Shown: piece after piece, positions 24,142 to 31,559 of the stretch
How the letters are laid out: each line of letters begins with the position of its first letter
How positions within the stretch are numbered: position 1 is the first letter of the stretch
Assembly (NCBI RefSeq): GCF_000378005.1
Contig: NZ_KB899040.1
Coordinates: 315,468-379,467 of the forward strand
Source: Coprothermobacter platensis DSM 11748
GTDB taxonomy: Bacteria > Coprothermobacterota > Coprothermobacteria > Coprothermobacterales > Coprothermobacteraceae
DNA: 64,000 nt
Reading direction: 5' to 3'
Translations under genes and position numbers: made by a program
The notes under the pieces: generated by a model
Database searches by the model: none
What the model was told of the DNA's origin: nothing
The model's input: the letters and a program-made list of their open reading frames with translations, nothing else

Positions 24142-25134
24142 ATGAAAATAGCCCTTGATCTCATGGGGGCTGATCAGCCAGCTGGTGTACTGCTGGAAGG
24201 TGTTTACCGTTATGCGCGTGACCATCGAGAGGATGAGCTGTTAGCGCTAATTACAAAGGATGAAGTGCTTCGCGATACAGACCTGATAAAGCCTGTCTAT
24301 TGTGAAGAAGTAATTAAGCAAGAAGATCCTCCTACGGTGGTGCTCAAGAAACGTAGAAGCAGTATGTGCATAGGCTTAGAAATGGTTGCTGACGGCAGTG
24401 CTGACGGTGTGATCAGCTTTGGTAATACGGGGGCTCTGGTCATTGGCGGAGTAGCTTATGTGAAACGCTTAGAAAATCACATGAGACCTGCCATATGTAT
24501 TGCTATGCCCTCTGTTTCAAGTGAAACATGGGTTTTAGTAGATGCCGGGGCGAATGCTGAGGCTGACCCAGAAGATTTAGTAGATTTTGCAGCTTACGGG
24601 TCTGCTTACTTTAGGTCACTACAGGGGCATTCGCCTCGTAAAGTCGCAATTCTAAATGTGGGGAAAGAAGATCACAAGGGTTCTAAGCTTATCCAGGATG
24701 CTTCTAAGCTCATGAAACGTATGCCAGAGTACGCGGGTTTTGTGGAACCTGATGAAATACTTTTGCCTACCGTAGATGTTGTAGTAACTTGGGGATTACT
24801 TGGTAACGTGTTTCTAAAAACCGCAGAAGGTGTACTGGATATTGTAAAAACTGTTGTGAAAAACATAAGTGAGCAAGGAATAAGGCAAAAACTAGGTTTA
24901 GGTCTTATTAAGAACGATTTAACAGGGGCATTTAAAAAGTTCGATTACAGAAGCTATGGTGTTAGTCCCATACTTGGTTTAACGGGAAATGTGTTAAAAG
25001 GGCATGGGAAAAGTGATCCTGAAGCGGTATATAATGCTCTACGAACTGGTAAATTGCTCATGGAACGAGATACTATCGGTTCGGTAAAGGAGGAACTTAT
25101 AAGGTGGAGAGAGAAAAGATCTTCCAGGAGTTAA
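24142..25134 (+). CDS. plsX: Phosphate acyltransferase PlsX
   Basis: A 330-aa peripheral enzyme making acyl phosphate from acyl-ACP for glycerolipid synthesis. Diagnostic blocks are 'IALDLMGAD' at the start, 'VISFGNTGAL', 'VLVDAGANAEADPEDL', 'NVGKEDHKGS' and 'GKSDPEAVYNAL' near the end. acpP overlaps its last 31 bases, so its acyl-ACP substrate carrier is co-translated. plsY and plsC are not in the window. Confidence 0.95.
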   Translation: MKIALDLMGADQPAGVLLEGVYRYARDHREDELLALITKDEVLRDTDLIKPVYCEEVIKQEDPPTVVLKKRRSSMCIGLEMVADGSADGVISFGNTGALVIGGVAYVKRLENHMRPAICIAMPSVSSETWVLVDAGANAEADPEDLVDFAAYGSAYFRSLQGHSPRKVAILNVGKEDHKGSKLIQDASKLMKRMPEYAGFVEPDEILLPTVDVVVTWGLLGNVFLKTAEGVLDIVKTVVKNISEQGIRQKLGLGLIKNDLTGAFKKFDYRSYGVSPILGLTGNVLKGHGKSDPEAVYNALRTGKLLMERDTIGSVKEELIRWREKRSSRS

Positions 25135-25352
25135 AGAACATTCTACGCGATACAGTGGCAGTGGATGATGAAAACGTTACCATGGATTCTGACTTAGTAG
25201 CCGATCTAAATTTGGACAGCCTGGATTTAGTTGATCTTGCTCTCAGTGTAGAGCAAGTATTTGGCTTTGAATTCAACGACGAACAGTTGAAGGATATAAA
25301 AACTGTCAAAGACGTGGTTGATATCATAGAATCATATCTTTATGCTCGATGA
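25104..25352 (+). CDS. acpP: Acyl carrier protein
   Basis: An 82-aa acidic helical protein with the phosphopantetheine-attachment motif 'LNLDSLDLVD'. The start is GTG 25104, preceded by AAAGGAGG inside plsX. Fatty-acid synthase genes are not adjacent. It overlaps the radical SAM gene by four bases (ATGA). In most Firmicutes rnc and smc would follow; here a radical SAM gene does. Confidence 0.95.
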   Translation: MEREKIFQELKNILRDTVAVDDENVTMDSDLVADLNLDSLDLVDLALSVEQVFGFEFNDEQLKDIKTVKDVVDIIESYLYAR

Positions 25353-26125
25353 GAATCTACCCTGTTTTTCTTTCTCACGCTGGTTGCCCTCAGCGGTGTG
25401 TATTTTGTAATCAACATGCTGCTGAAAAAGTAAAACCCTGGCAGCAAAGCGTAGAGGAATCAATTGCTTACATAGAGAAAAGCAATCTGGTTTATGATGA
25501 GGTGGCTTTTTATGGCGGTACGCCCACCTCATCGTTATCTTTTATATCAGATTTATTAGAGCCTTTTCAACCATTTATTGAGGCAAATAAAGTAAGAGGC
25601 ATAAGATTGTCTACACGTCCAGATGAGCTGGACAAAACAGTGGTAGCAGCATTAGTTGATTACCATGTGACCACGGTGGAACTGGGCGTTGAGAGTTTTT
25701 CTGATGAAGTGCTGGATGCTTGTGGACGAGGTTATCATCGTTCTGACGTTTTGAGTGCTTACGAACTTGTAAAACCGCATTTCAATGTGGTTTTACAAAT
25801 CATGGTTGGTTTACCTAAAGAAACAGAAGAAGACAGACGCTTCGCCATTGAGTATACCGTGGATTTACATCCCTGGGGCGTAAGGTATTTCCCAACATTG
25901 GTTCTGCGAAATACGGTCTTGGAAAAGATGTATAAGGATGGATACTACAAGCCACTTTCTATGGATGAAGCTATTCATTGGTCGAAGACGGCTTACAATA
26001 GTTTTAAGAATGCTGGTATAAGGGTTCTCCAAGTGGGGCTTCACAGTTCAGAATTCTTAACTGATGAACTTGTGGCGGGCCCTTACGTTGGCAATTTTGG
26101 CGAGCTGGTTAGGAGTGATTTTTAG
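25349..26125 (+). CDS. Radical SAM protein, Elp3/YhcC-like
   Basis: A 258-aa protein with the [4Fe-4S]-SAM motif C-x3-C-x2-C at Cys13, Cys17 and Cys20, then 'VAFYGGTPT', 'LSTRPDELD', 'VELGVESFSD' and 'LQIMVGLP', all typical of the Elp3/MiaB-like half-barrel. It lacks an acetyltransferase domain and ends soon after the barrel. Such proteins are commonly found between acpP/rnc and ftsY in clostridia-like genomes and are thought to modify RNA or another substrate; this one cannot be assigned a reaction. The stop (TAG) shares a base with the GTG of ftsY. Confidence 0.85.
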   Translation: MRIYPVFLSHAGCPQRCVFCNQHAAEKVKPWQQSVEESIAYIEKSNLVYDEVAFYGGTPTSSLSFISDLLEPFQPFIEANKVRGIRLSTRPDELDKTVVAALVDYHVTTVELGVESFSDEVLDACGRGYHRSDVLSAYELVKPHFNVVLQIMVGLPKETEEDRRFAIEYTVDLHPWGVRYFPTLVLRNTVLEKMYKDGYYKPLSMDEAIHWSKTAYNSFKNAGIRVLQVGLHSSEFLTDELVAGPYVGNFGELVRSDF

Positions 26126-26985
26126 TGGGACTTTTTGACAGTTTTAAATCTCTTTTTCATCAGACTGTCCTCAAAATGCAAGGCAAAGCGCTTACGCCTC
26201 AGCAAGAGGAAGAGCTGCTTTCTACTCTTATTTCCTCTGATTTTAGTTTAAAAAAGGCTCAAACGCTTTTAGAAACTATAAGAGAAAAAGGCAACAGTAC
26301 GGATGTGGTGAGGGAAGTGCTTTTAAACTCAGCACCCCCGTTTGAGCCCTTGAATGATACTTCTGTACCATCTGTGTTTTTCTTGATCGGCGTCAATGGT
26401 GTCGGGAAAACTACCACAGTTGCTAAGCTTTCTCACATGTATGCAAGTAAAGGGAAAGATGTCGTTGTTGTAGGCGCTGATACATTTAGGGCAGCAGCTC
26501 AGGATCAGCTTAGCACATTAGTTCAGAATATGCCTGTTACATATGTGGGCGGGGACAGGGGTTCCGACAGTGCATCTGTTCTTTACAAAGCATTGTCAGA
26601 ACATTCTCATGCGTCGCTGTTCTTAGTTGACACTGCTGGTCGAATACATACATCAAAAGCACTTATTGATGAACTGACTAAGCTTATCAAAGTAAGCAAG
26701 AAATTTTCTTCAGATTATCCACAAGAAATCCTATTAGTACTTGATGGTACTCAAGGTATGCAAGGTTACAGGCAAGCTATATCTTTTGTGAAAGGTGCTC
26801 CCATAACAGGATTGGTACTAACAAAGATGGATAGTACGGCTAAGGGTGGCATGATTTTTTCCATTTGGGATGAACTAAAGATACCTGTTAAATTACTTTG
26901 TTTTGGACAGCAATTGACGGATATTGACTTTTATACTCCTGAAAAGATAGTAGATGCCATATTAGGAGATGACTACAATGCATGA
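26125..26985 (+). CDS. ftsY: Signal recognition particle receptor FtsY
   Basis: A 286-aa SRP-type GTPase that receives ribosome-SRP complexes at the membrane. An N domain (about 1-75) is followed by the G domain with 'GVNGVGKTTTVAKL' (about 88-101), 'ADTFRAAAQDQL', 'VDTAGR' and 'TKMDSTAKGG'. There is no long acidic A domain, only a short hydrophobic-basic N-terminal helix ('GLFDSFKSLFHQ') likely to contact lipid. The GTG start overlaps the preceding stop. The 3' end overlaps the phosphatase gene by 8 bases. Confidence 0.96.
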   Translation: MGLFDSFKSLFHQTVLKMQGKALTPQQEEELLSTLISSDFSLKKAQTLLETIREKGNSTDVVREVLLNSAPPFEPLNDTSVPSVFFLIGVNGVGKTTTVAKLSHMYASKGKDVVVVGADTFRAAAQDQLSTLVQNMPVTYVGGDRGSDSASVLYKALSEHSHASLFLVDTAGRIHTSKALIDELTKLIKVSKKFSSDYPQEILLVLDGTQGMQGYRQAISFVKGAPITGLVLTKMDSTAKGGMIFSIWDELKIPVKLLCFGQQLTDIDFYTPEKIVDAILGDDYNA

Positions 26986-27754
26986 CGAGATATGGGCACT
27001 TCAAACAACTATGGTGCATGCTGTGGAGCTTGCCTTACAAGAGATATGGAAATACTGGTATACCCCTGTAACCTGGGAAGAGAAAGGAACTGATGATCGA
27101 GTAACCTTCTTAGACAAACAGATTGAGAACAAAGTCGAGCGTTTTCTGCGAGAACGTACAGGATATGGCTTTATGGGTGAAGAGTATGGATTACGTAGTG
27201 AAGGAAAACGTAGGTGGGTTTTAGACCCCATTGACGGTACAGTAAACTTTACCGTAAGGTTACCGCTTGTGGCAGTGTCTTTGGCACTCATGGAAGATGA
27301 CGAAGCCATTATGGGTGCCATAGGCGAGGTTGCAAGCAAGCGCGTTTATTGGTCTGATGGAAACCAGCTCTATCGCGGAAACGTTGCAATACAGAATAGC
27401 CGTTATGTGAAGAGTTTAGATGAGGCGTTTGTTGGTTTGGGAACGCCGAGAAAAGACGACCCTTATGGAGCAAAGTACGGTGTTTTTCTTTCTGATCTAC
27501 AGACAAGAGCAATGCGCCTTAGAATACTCGGTTCAGCGGCTCTCGGTTTGACTTATGTGGCTACAGGTGCGCTGGATGCATGTTTGATTCCGCGCTTCGA
27601 GCTCTGGGATGTGGCCGCAGGCAGATTATTGGTAGAAGCAGGTAAAAGTGTGCTTTATCAGTATGAACCCAACGCTGTTTTGATGGCCGCACGTACTCCT
27701 GAACTGTTATATGAACTAAAACAGCTTTGGGAAAGTATATATTTTGGCAAATAG
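26978..27754 (+). CDS. Inositol monophosphatase family protein
   Basis: About 258 aa. Metal-dependent phosphatase motifs are intact: 'FMGEEYG' (metal-binding Glu), 'WVLDPIDGTVNF' (two Asp) and 'ELWDVAAGRLLVEAG' (third Asp). The family hydrolyses inositol phosphates, fructose 1,6-bisphosphate or 3'-phosphoadenosine phosphate, and the sequence alone does not separate these. ATG 26978 is preferred to 26969 because AGGAG lies about 10 bases upstream of it. It is the last gene of the coaD run. Confidence 0.88.
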   Translation: MHDEIWALQTTMVHAVELALQEIWKYWYTPVTWEEKGTDDRVTFLDKQIENKVERFLRERTGYGFMGEEYGLRSEGKRRWVLDPIDGTVNFTVRLPLVAVSLALMEDDEAIMGAIGEVASKRVYWSDGNQLYRGNVAIQNSRYVKSLDEAFVGLGTPRKDDPYGAKYGVFLSDLQTRAMRLRILGSAALGLTYVATGALDACLIPRFELWDVAAGRLLVEAGKSVLYQYEPNAVLMAARTPELLYELKQLWESIYFGK

Positions 27755-27820
27755 TGGTAATCCTCTAATAGAGAGGTAAATATTCGTAACTATCGGAGAG
27801 TACTTATCTCAATGGTTAAT

Positions 27821-27844
27821 ATGCTGGTAATATCGAGCCAGCAT
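27821..27844. repeat. Inverted repeat in the promoter region of the first DUF996 gene
   Basis: Two 7-base arms (ATGCTGG at 27821-27827 and CCAGCAT at 27838-27844) enclose TAATAT, which with the preceding TGG looks like a weak extended -10. It could be an operator or a hairpin in the leader. A second short hairpin (CCTCT/AGAGG) sits at 27764-27778; the remaining space between 27755 and 27866 shows nothing else. Confidence 0.4.
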
Positions 27845-27866
27845 GTTCGAAACGGAGGATAAAAAC

Positions 27867-28425
27867 ATGGTGGATAGAAAAATGGAAAGAGCAAGAAGGA
27901 TCGGGGGCATTGGAACCGTTTTTTCTCTGATGTTCTTCATACCCGTGGTGGGTTGGATTATCGGGCTAATCGGCTTAGTGCTACTGTTTTTTAGCTGTAC
28001 AGGAAATTGTTAAGGACTCCAAACAAGAAGGCGCCGAGAAACGCTTACTGGCAGCGGTAATCCTTGATGTTTTGTCGGGTATTTCCCTGGTATTGATAGC
28101 CATTATATTCATGGTAACTATACATCAGGAAGCGAGCTTTGGATGGCGTGGTTCTTATAACAACATATTCCAACTAGGTTTTGCTTCTCTTGCATTGATC
28201 ATACCTTATTTGTTAGGAGTTATTTCTGGTTTGCTTTATAGGGACGCTTTCCAGCGAGTTGAAGAAACAACAGATGTTGCTAACTTTAAACTGGCAGGCA
28301 ACCTAATTATGTGGGGCAAAATATTGAATATTGTCCTTGTAGGACCTTTTGTGGAGCTAATCGGTAGAGCACTTTTAGTAGCCGCTTTTTTGCAGCTCCC
28401 TGATACACTGCAACCTAAAGAGTAA
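27867..28425 (+). pseudogene. DUF996 family membrane protein, split by a +1 frame change at a T6 run
   Basis: An ATG with GGAGG 8 bases upstream opens a 48-codon frame ('VFSLMFFIPVVGWIIGLIGL...') that stops at 28011. The +1 frame, open from 27979, continues the same family: 'VQEIVKDSKQEG', 'VILDVLSG' and then 'ISGLLYRDAF' match the intact paralogue at 28636 ('IQKISRQKN', 'MILDIVG', 'ISGSLYKNFY'). The frames join at six T residues, 27987-27992; removing one T gives an uninterrupted protein of about 185 aa with four or so transmembrane helices. The downstream frame has no good start of its own. Causes could be true decay, phase variation, slippage during transcription, or a sequencing error. 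Confidence 0.75.
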
Positions 28426-28445
28426 AATCCCTGCATATTTTTTAG

Positions 28446-28475
28446 AAGAGGGAACCTTTTGATTCCCTCTTTTTT
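28446..28475 (+). terminator. Intrinsic terminator after the first DUF996 gene
   Basis: A 9-bp perfect stem (AAGAGGGAA / TTCCCTCTT) with an 8-base loop runs into a T tract. It separates the frameshifted gene from tRNA-Gln. Confidence 0.88.
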
Positions 28476-28502
28476 GTTATCTTCCTTTAATGGCCTTGTG
28501 CG

Positions 28503-28511
28503 TGGTAAAAT
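28503..28511 (+). promoter_or_regulatory. Extended -10 promoter of tRNA-Gln
   Basis: TGG followed by TAAAAT predicts a start near 28518, about 19 bases before the mature tRNA 5' end. No clear -35 is present. Confidence 0.5.
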
Positions 28512-28536
28512 ATTTCTTGCCAAGTGTTTTTTTGCT

Positions 28537-28611
28537 TGGGGGATCGTCTAATGGGCAGGACACAGGACTTTGGATCCTGGAGTGGTGGTTCGAGTCCACC
28601 TCCCCCAGCCA
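28537..28611 (+). tRNA. tRNA-Gln (anticodon TTG)
   Basis: 75 bases fold as a full cloverleaf. The acceptor stem is TGGGGGA paired with TCCCCCA, discriminator G, and an encoded CCA at 28609-28611. The anticodon stem is CAGGA/TCCTG with loop CTTTGGA, giving anticodon TTG, which reads CAA. The T arm has GGTTCGAGTCC. This gene sits between two DUF996 paralogues. Confidence 0.97.
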
Positions 28612-28635
28612 ATTAGGCAATGGGGGGTGAAACGT

Positions 28636-29253
28636 GTGCAAAACAAAGAGGTTTTCCTCTCACGGTTATTAGGTGAAATTGGCGCCATTATCTACGTCAT
28701 ATCACTGGCCACATTGAATGTTAATCTTCTTATCGTAAGCTTGGTTCTTTTGCTTATCGCCTTGGAAGGAATTCAGAAAATCAGCAGGCAAAAAAACATG
28801 ACAGCAACTTTCGTCATAGCCATGATTTTAGACATTGTGGGAGCAATGGCACTTTCGTTTGGTTATGTTATCGTCTTATCAACATTTGGAATGGAATCGT
28901 ATGCAGGCAATTTCAATTGCACAGGTCCTTGGTGCAACTTGTTGCTTTCCAATCCATTTGGTTATATCCGTCACCCATTTGTATGGTTTAAAACCGTTGG
29001 TACCATTGCTACCTTGCTTGGCTACGTTTTGAGCATCATAAGTGGTTCCCTTTACAAGAATTTCTACACTAAACTGGGCAATGCGTTTAGCATCGACAGC
29101 TTCAAAAGAGCGGCAGGATGGATTTACTGGGGTAGAATACTAAGCATTGTTTTTGTGGGCATCTTTGCAGATTTCGTTGGAAGATTTTTCTTAGCTATCG
29201 CTTTTTCCAATTTGCCTGATTCACTACCAACACATTACGAAGAAGCTGTATAG
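28636..29253 (+). CDS. DUF996 family membrane protein
   Basis: About 205 aa with roughly four transmembrane helices and the DUF996 pattern: N-terminal 'LLGEIGAIIYVIS', a short polar loop 'IQKISRQKN', a helix with 'MILDIVG', and a C-terminal helix with 'GRILSIVFVGIFADFVGRFF'. The start is GTG 28636 after GGGGGGTGA; the longer in-frame extension would run back into the tRNA and is rejected. It is an intact paralogue of the frameshifted gene just upstream. DUF996 is found in archaea and thermophilic bacteria and has no known function. There is no terminator before the convergent MerR gene. Confidence 0.82.
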   Translation: MQNKEVFLSRLLGEIGAIIYVISLATLNVNLLIVSLVLLLIALEGIQKISRQKNMTATFVIAMILDIVGAMALSFGYVIVLSTFGMESYAGNFNCTGPWCNLLLSNPFGYIRHPFVWFKTVGTIATLLGYVLSIISGSLYKNFYTKLGNAFSIDSFKRAAGWIYWGRILSIVFVGIFADFVGRFFLAIAFSNLPDSLPTHYEEAV

Positions 29254-29289
29254 CTTTTGCCGCTGACACTGGGTAAGCTGTATGAAGTA

Positions 29290-30108
29290 TTAACGCTCAG
29301 GTTTTTCTTTTTGTACGGGAATTTGAATTTCCGTTAGAAATTCTTCAGAAAGCCTTGTTTCGTGGATGTCAATGCGGTAAAACTCCAAAGCAGGCCCTTG
29401 GATAGTGTAATTGTTCTGATGAATGAATTCGAAAAGCTGCCCTAAATACAACCTGCTTTGTGAATAAGGACCTCTGTACAATATGGAAGCATATTCTCCA
29501 TCATTCAAGGTAATATCTCCATTTTCTTGATCAGGTATGATGGTAAAAACGGCTTCGTACTCGTTATAGATGCCATTCTTTATACTGTCCATATCGTAGA
29601 TAGCGCCTATTTTAGGATTTCCCAATATATAAAATTCACCATGGTCTTTCTGCATACGTTTTACGAGAAAGTCTACTTCTTCGTCTCTGGTGATTTTTCC
29701 GTGAAGTATCAAAGCGTGCCTTTTTTCAATCCTAACTATGCGCGGAATAAAAAGTTCTTTAATAGAAATCGTGTTCTTGATATTTTCCAAACGTTTGTTG
29801 AGTTCGCTTTTGATCAGCTCAAGTTGTTGAATTCTTTCATCGATTAATGTTATTTCCTGTTCAAGAGTAGCAGTGGTCGTCTGAATCGATCTTCCATCTA
29901 TGTACTGCTTTATCATTTCCATAGAAAAACCCAGAGAACGCAGTTCTTTTATGATGTTCAGTTTCCATATGTCGCTCAATTGATAAATGCGATAATTGTT
30001 TTCGCCACGGGTGGGGCTAAGAAGCCCAAGTTTTTCATAGTACATGAGAGAATCTCTTCCGATACCATATAATTTGGATATTTCCCCAATGGTGTAATAA
30101 CTTTCCAT
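29290..30108 (-). CDS. MerR family regulator with GyrI-like effector domain
   Basis: A 272-aa regulator. The N-terminal winged helix ('YTIGEISKLYGIGRDSLMYYEKLGLL') is typical MerR, followed by a dimerising coiled coil (about 75-115) and a C-terminal GyrI/BmrR-like ligand-binding domain (about 120-265). The type usually senses hydrophobic or cationic drugs and activates an exporter. It is divergent from a MATE transporter 59 bases away, whose promoter has the long -35/-10 spacing MerR proteins use. A GAAGG lies 5 bases before the ATG. The ligand is unknown. Confidence 0.9.
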   Translation of the reverse strand: MESYYTIGEISKLYGIGRDSLMYYEKLGLLSPTRGENNYRIYQLSDIWKLNIIKELRSLGFSMEMIKQYIDGRSIQTTTATLEQEITLIDERIQQLELIKSELNKRLENIKNTISIKELFIPRIVRIEKRHALILHGKITRDEEVDFLVKRMQKDHGEFYILGNPKIGAIYDMDSIKNGIYNEYEAVFTIIPDQENGDITLNDGEYASILYRGPYSQSRLYLGQLFEFIHQNNYTIQGPALEFYRIDIHETRLSEEFLTEIQIPVQKEKPER

Positions 30109-30126
30109 AGAAACCTTCTTTCGCGC

Positions 30127-30157
30127 TTGACATTAGTATTGTACCAAGGTTTAAAGT
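30127..30157 (+). promoter_or_regulatory. MerR-type promoter of the MATE gene with 19-bp spacer
   Basis: A perfect -35 TTGACA (30127-30132) is followed, after 19 bases, by TAAAGT (30152-30157). A 19-bp spacer is the hallmark of MerR-activated promoters. The predicted start is about 30164, four bases before the ATG, leaving no room for a Shine-Dalgarno. The spacer holds a short ACC-AA-GGT dyad. A 17-bp alternative (TTTAAA) is also possible. Confidence 0.5.
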
Positions 30158-30167
30158 AAGAATTGCC

Positions 30168-31523
30168 ATGGAAAGAAAAGGAATAATACATAACCAGTTT
30201 TTAAGATTTGTTGTCCCTTCCATCTTGTCGATGTGGGTATATTCGCTTTATACCATGGTGGATGGCATGTTTGTGGGACACGGTGTGTGCCCAGATGCTT
30301 TGGCTGGTGTTAACATTGTTGCGCCCTTTGTGAATTTGATATTTTCCATAGGAGTTGTCTTTGCTACAGGGGCATCTACACTTATCTCTATTGAGCTGGG
30401 CAAAGGTCATAGAGAACAGGCGAACAATATCTTCAGTACGATAACTTTGATTGTTATTCTGATAAGCGTTTTTCTGGCATTGGTGACGCTATTCAACTTA
30501 AAGAGTATAATTTCGCTCCTTGGCGCTCCGGAAGACGTTTTCCTTTTCTCTTTTCAATATCTGCGTATCATTGTTATATTTGCGGTATTTCTTATACTCT
30601 CTTATTTCTTTGAACTGGTGGTAAAAGTGGATGGCTTTCCGGGTTTAGCCATTGCGGGGGTACTGCTCTCAGGGATAGCAAACATTGTTTTAGATTACCT
30701 TTTCATAATGCAATTCGGGTGGGGCGTTACAGGAGCTGCTGTAGCCACAGGCATTTCGCAAGTAGCTGCCACATTGTTTTACATTTTTCATTTCTCCCGT
30801 GGACACTCGAACTTGCAATTTGTGAAACCACGTATGCCCCGTGAAATAGTTCGTAAGTCCATTGCTATAGGCTTATCCGCGGGTATCATGGAGATTTCCA
30901 GCGGTCTTGTAACTTTCATTTTCAATATGGTAATAGGGCTTAAGCTCGGTAGTGATGGACTGATCAGCTTTGGCGTTATTTCATATATAAACCAGTTTGT
31001 TTTTATGACTGTAACGGGCATTAGCCAAGGTTCGCAGCCACTAATCAGTTTCTATTTTGGCAAGAGGGAGCAGAAGGCAGCTTCTGAGGTTCTACATCTT
31101 GGTATGGTCTACGTAACTGCGGTAGGTGTTGTGGCTTTCGTGATTTGTAACGTTCTCACGTCGCTATTGGTAGGTTTGTTTTTAGACATGCATGATGACC
31201 TGGAGGTATTTACGGCGACGTTGCTACCATTGAGATTATTTTCACTATCATTTCTATTTGTGGGATACAATGTGCTTTTTGCCTCGTATTTTTCTTCGGT
31301 GACGAAGATAGGAGAGAGTGTTGCCGTTACGGTGCTTAGGGGGCTCGTATTTGCTTTGTGCTCCATGGCTATTTGCATATTGTTTTTGGGTAATTTAGGC
31401 ATTTGGATATCGCAGTTTATTTGTGAAATAGCTACATCAATATGCATCATGATCATGTTAAGAAGGCAACCTAATTGGAAACACATTTCACAAGAAAGGG
31501 AGGAAAGAAAAGTTCCAAGCTAA
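30168..31523 (+). CDS. MATE family multidrug/cation antiporter
   Basis: A 451-aa protein with about 12 transmembrane helices arranged as two similar halves. Family signatures include 'VVPSILSMWVYSLYTMVDGMFVG' (first helix region), 'GATGAST'-like 'FATGASTLISIELG', and 'ISQGSQPLISFYFG' in the second half. MATE exporters use Na+ or H+ gradients to expel drugs. It is divergent from a MerR drug-sensing regulator, consistent with inducible efflux. The ATG at 30168 has no Shine-Dalgarno. Confidence 0.92.
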   Translation: MERKGIIHNQFLRFVVPSILSMWVYSLYTMVDGMFVGHGVCPDALAGVNIVAPFVNLIFSIGVVFATGASTLISIELGKGHREQANNIFSTITLIVILISVFLALVTLFNLKSIISLLGAPEDVFLFSFQYLRIIVIFAVFLILSYFFELVVKVDGFPGLAIAGVLLSGIANIVLDYLFIMQFGWGVTGAAVATGISQVAATLFYIFHFSRGHSNLQFVKPRMPREIVRKSIAIGLSAGIMEISSGLVTFIFNMVIGLKLGSDGLISFGVISYINQFVFMTVTGISQGSQPLISFYFGKREQKAASEVLHLGMVYVTAVGVVAFVICNVLTSLLVGLFLDMHDDLEVFTATLLPLRLFSLSFLFVGYNVLFASYFSSVTKIGESVAVTVLRGLVFALCSMAICILFLGNLGIWISQFICEIATSICIMIMLRRQPNWKHISQEREERKVPS

Positions 31524-31537
31524 ATTTTCTTCCTCCC
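31498..31537. terminator. Hairpin between the convergent MATE and nrdJ genes
   Basis: A 13-bp stem with one bulged A (GGGAGGAAAGAAAA pairing with TTTTCTTCCTCCC) spans the MATE stop codon. It is T-rich on the 3' side within the arm. Termination in either direction is plausible but no clean T tract follows. Confidence 0.5.
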
Positions 31538-31559
31538 TCAAAGGATCATTTAAGCAATG

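Noticed and set aside
28570-28635. N-terminal extension of the second DUF996 gene into the tRNA
   Set aside because: It would begin inside tRNA-Gln; the GTG at 28636 has a GGGGGGTGA ribosome site and fits the family start.
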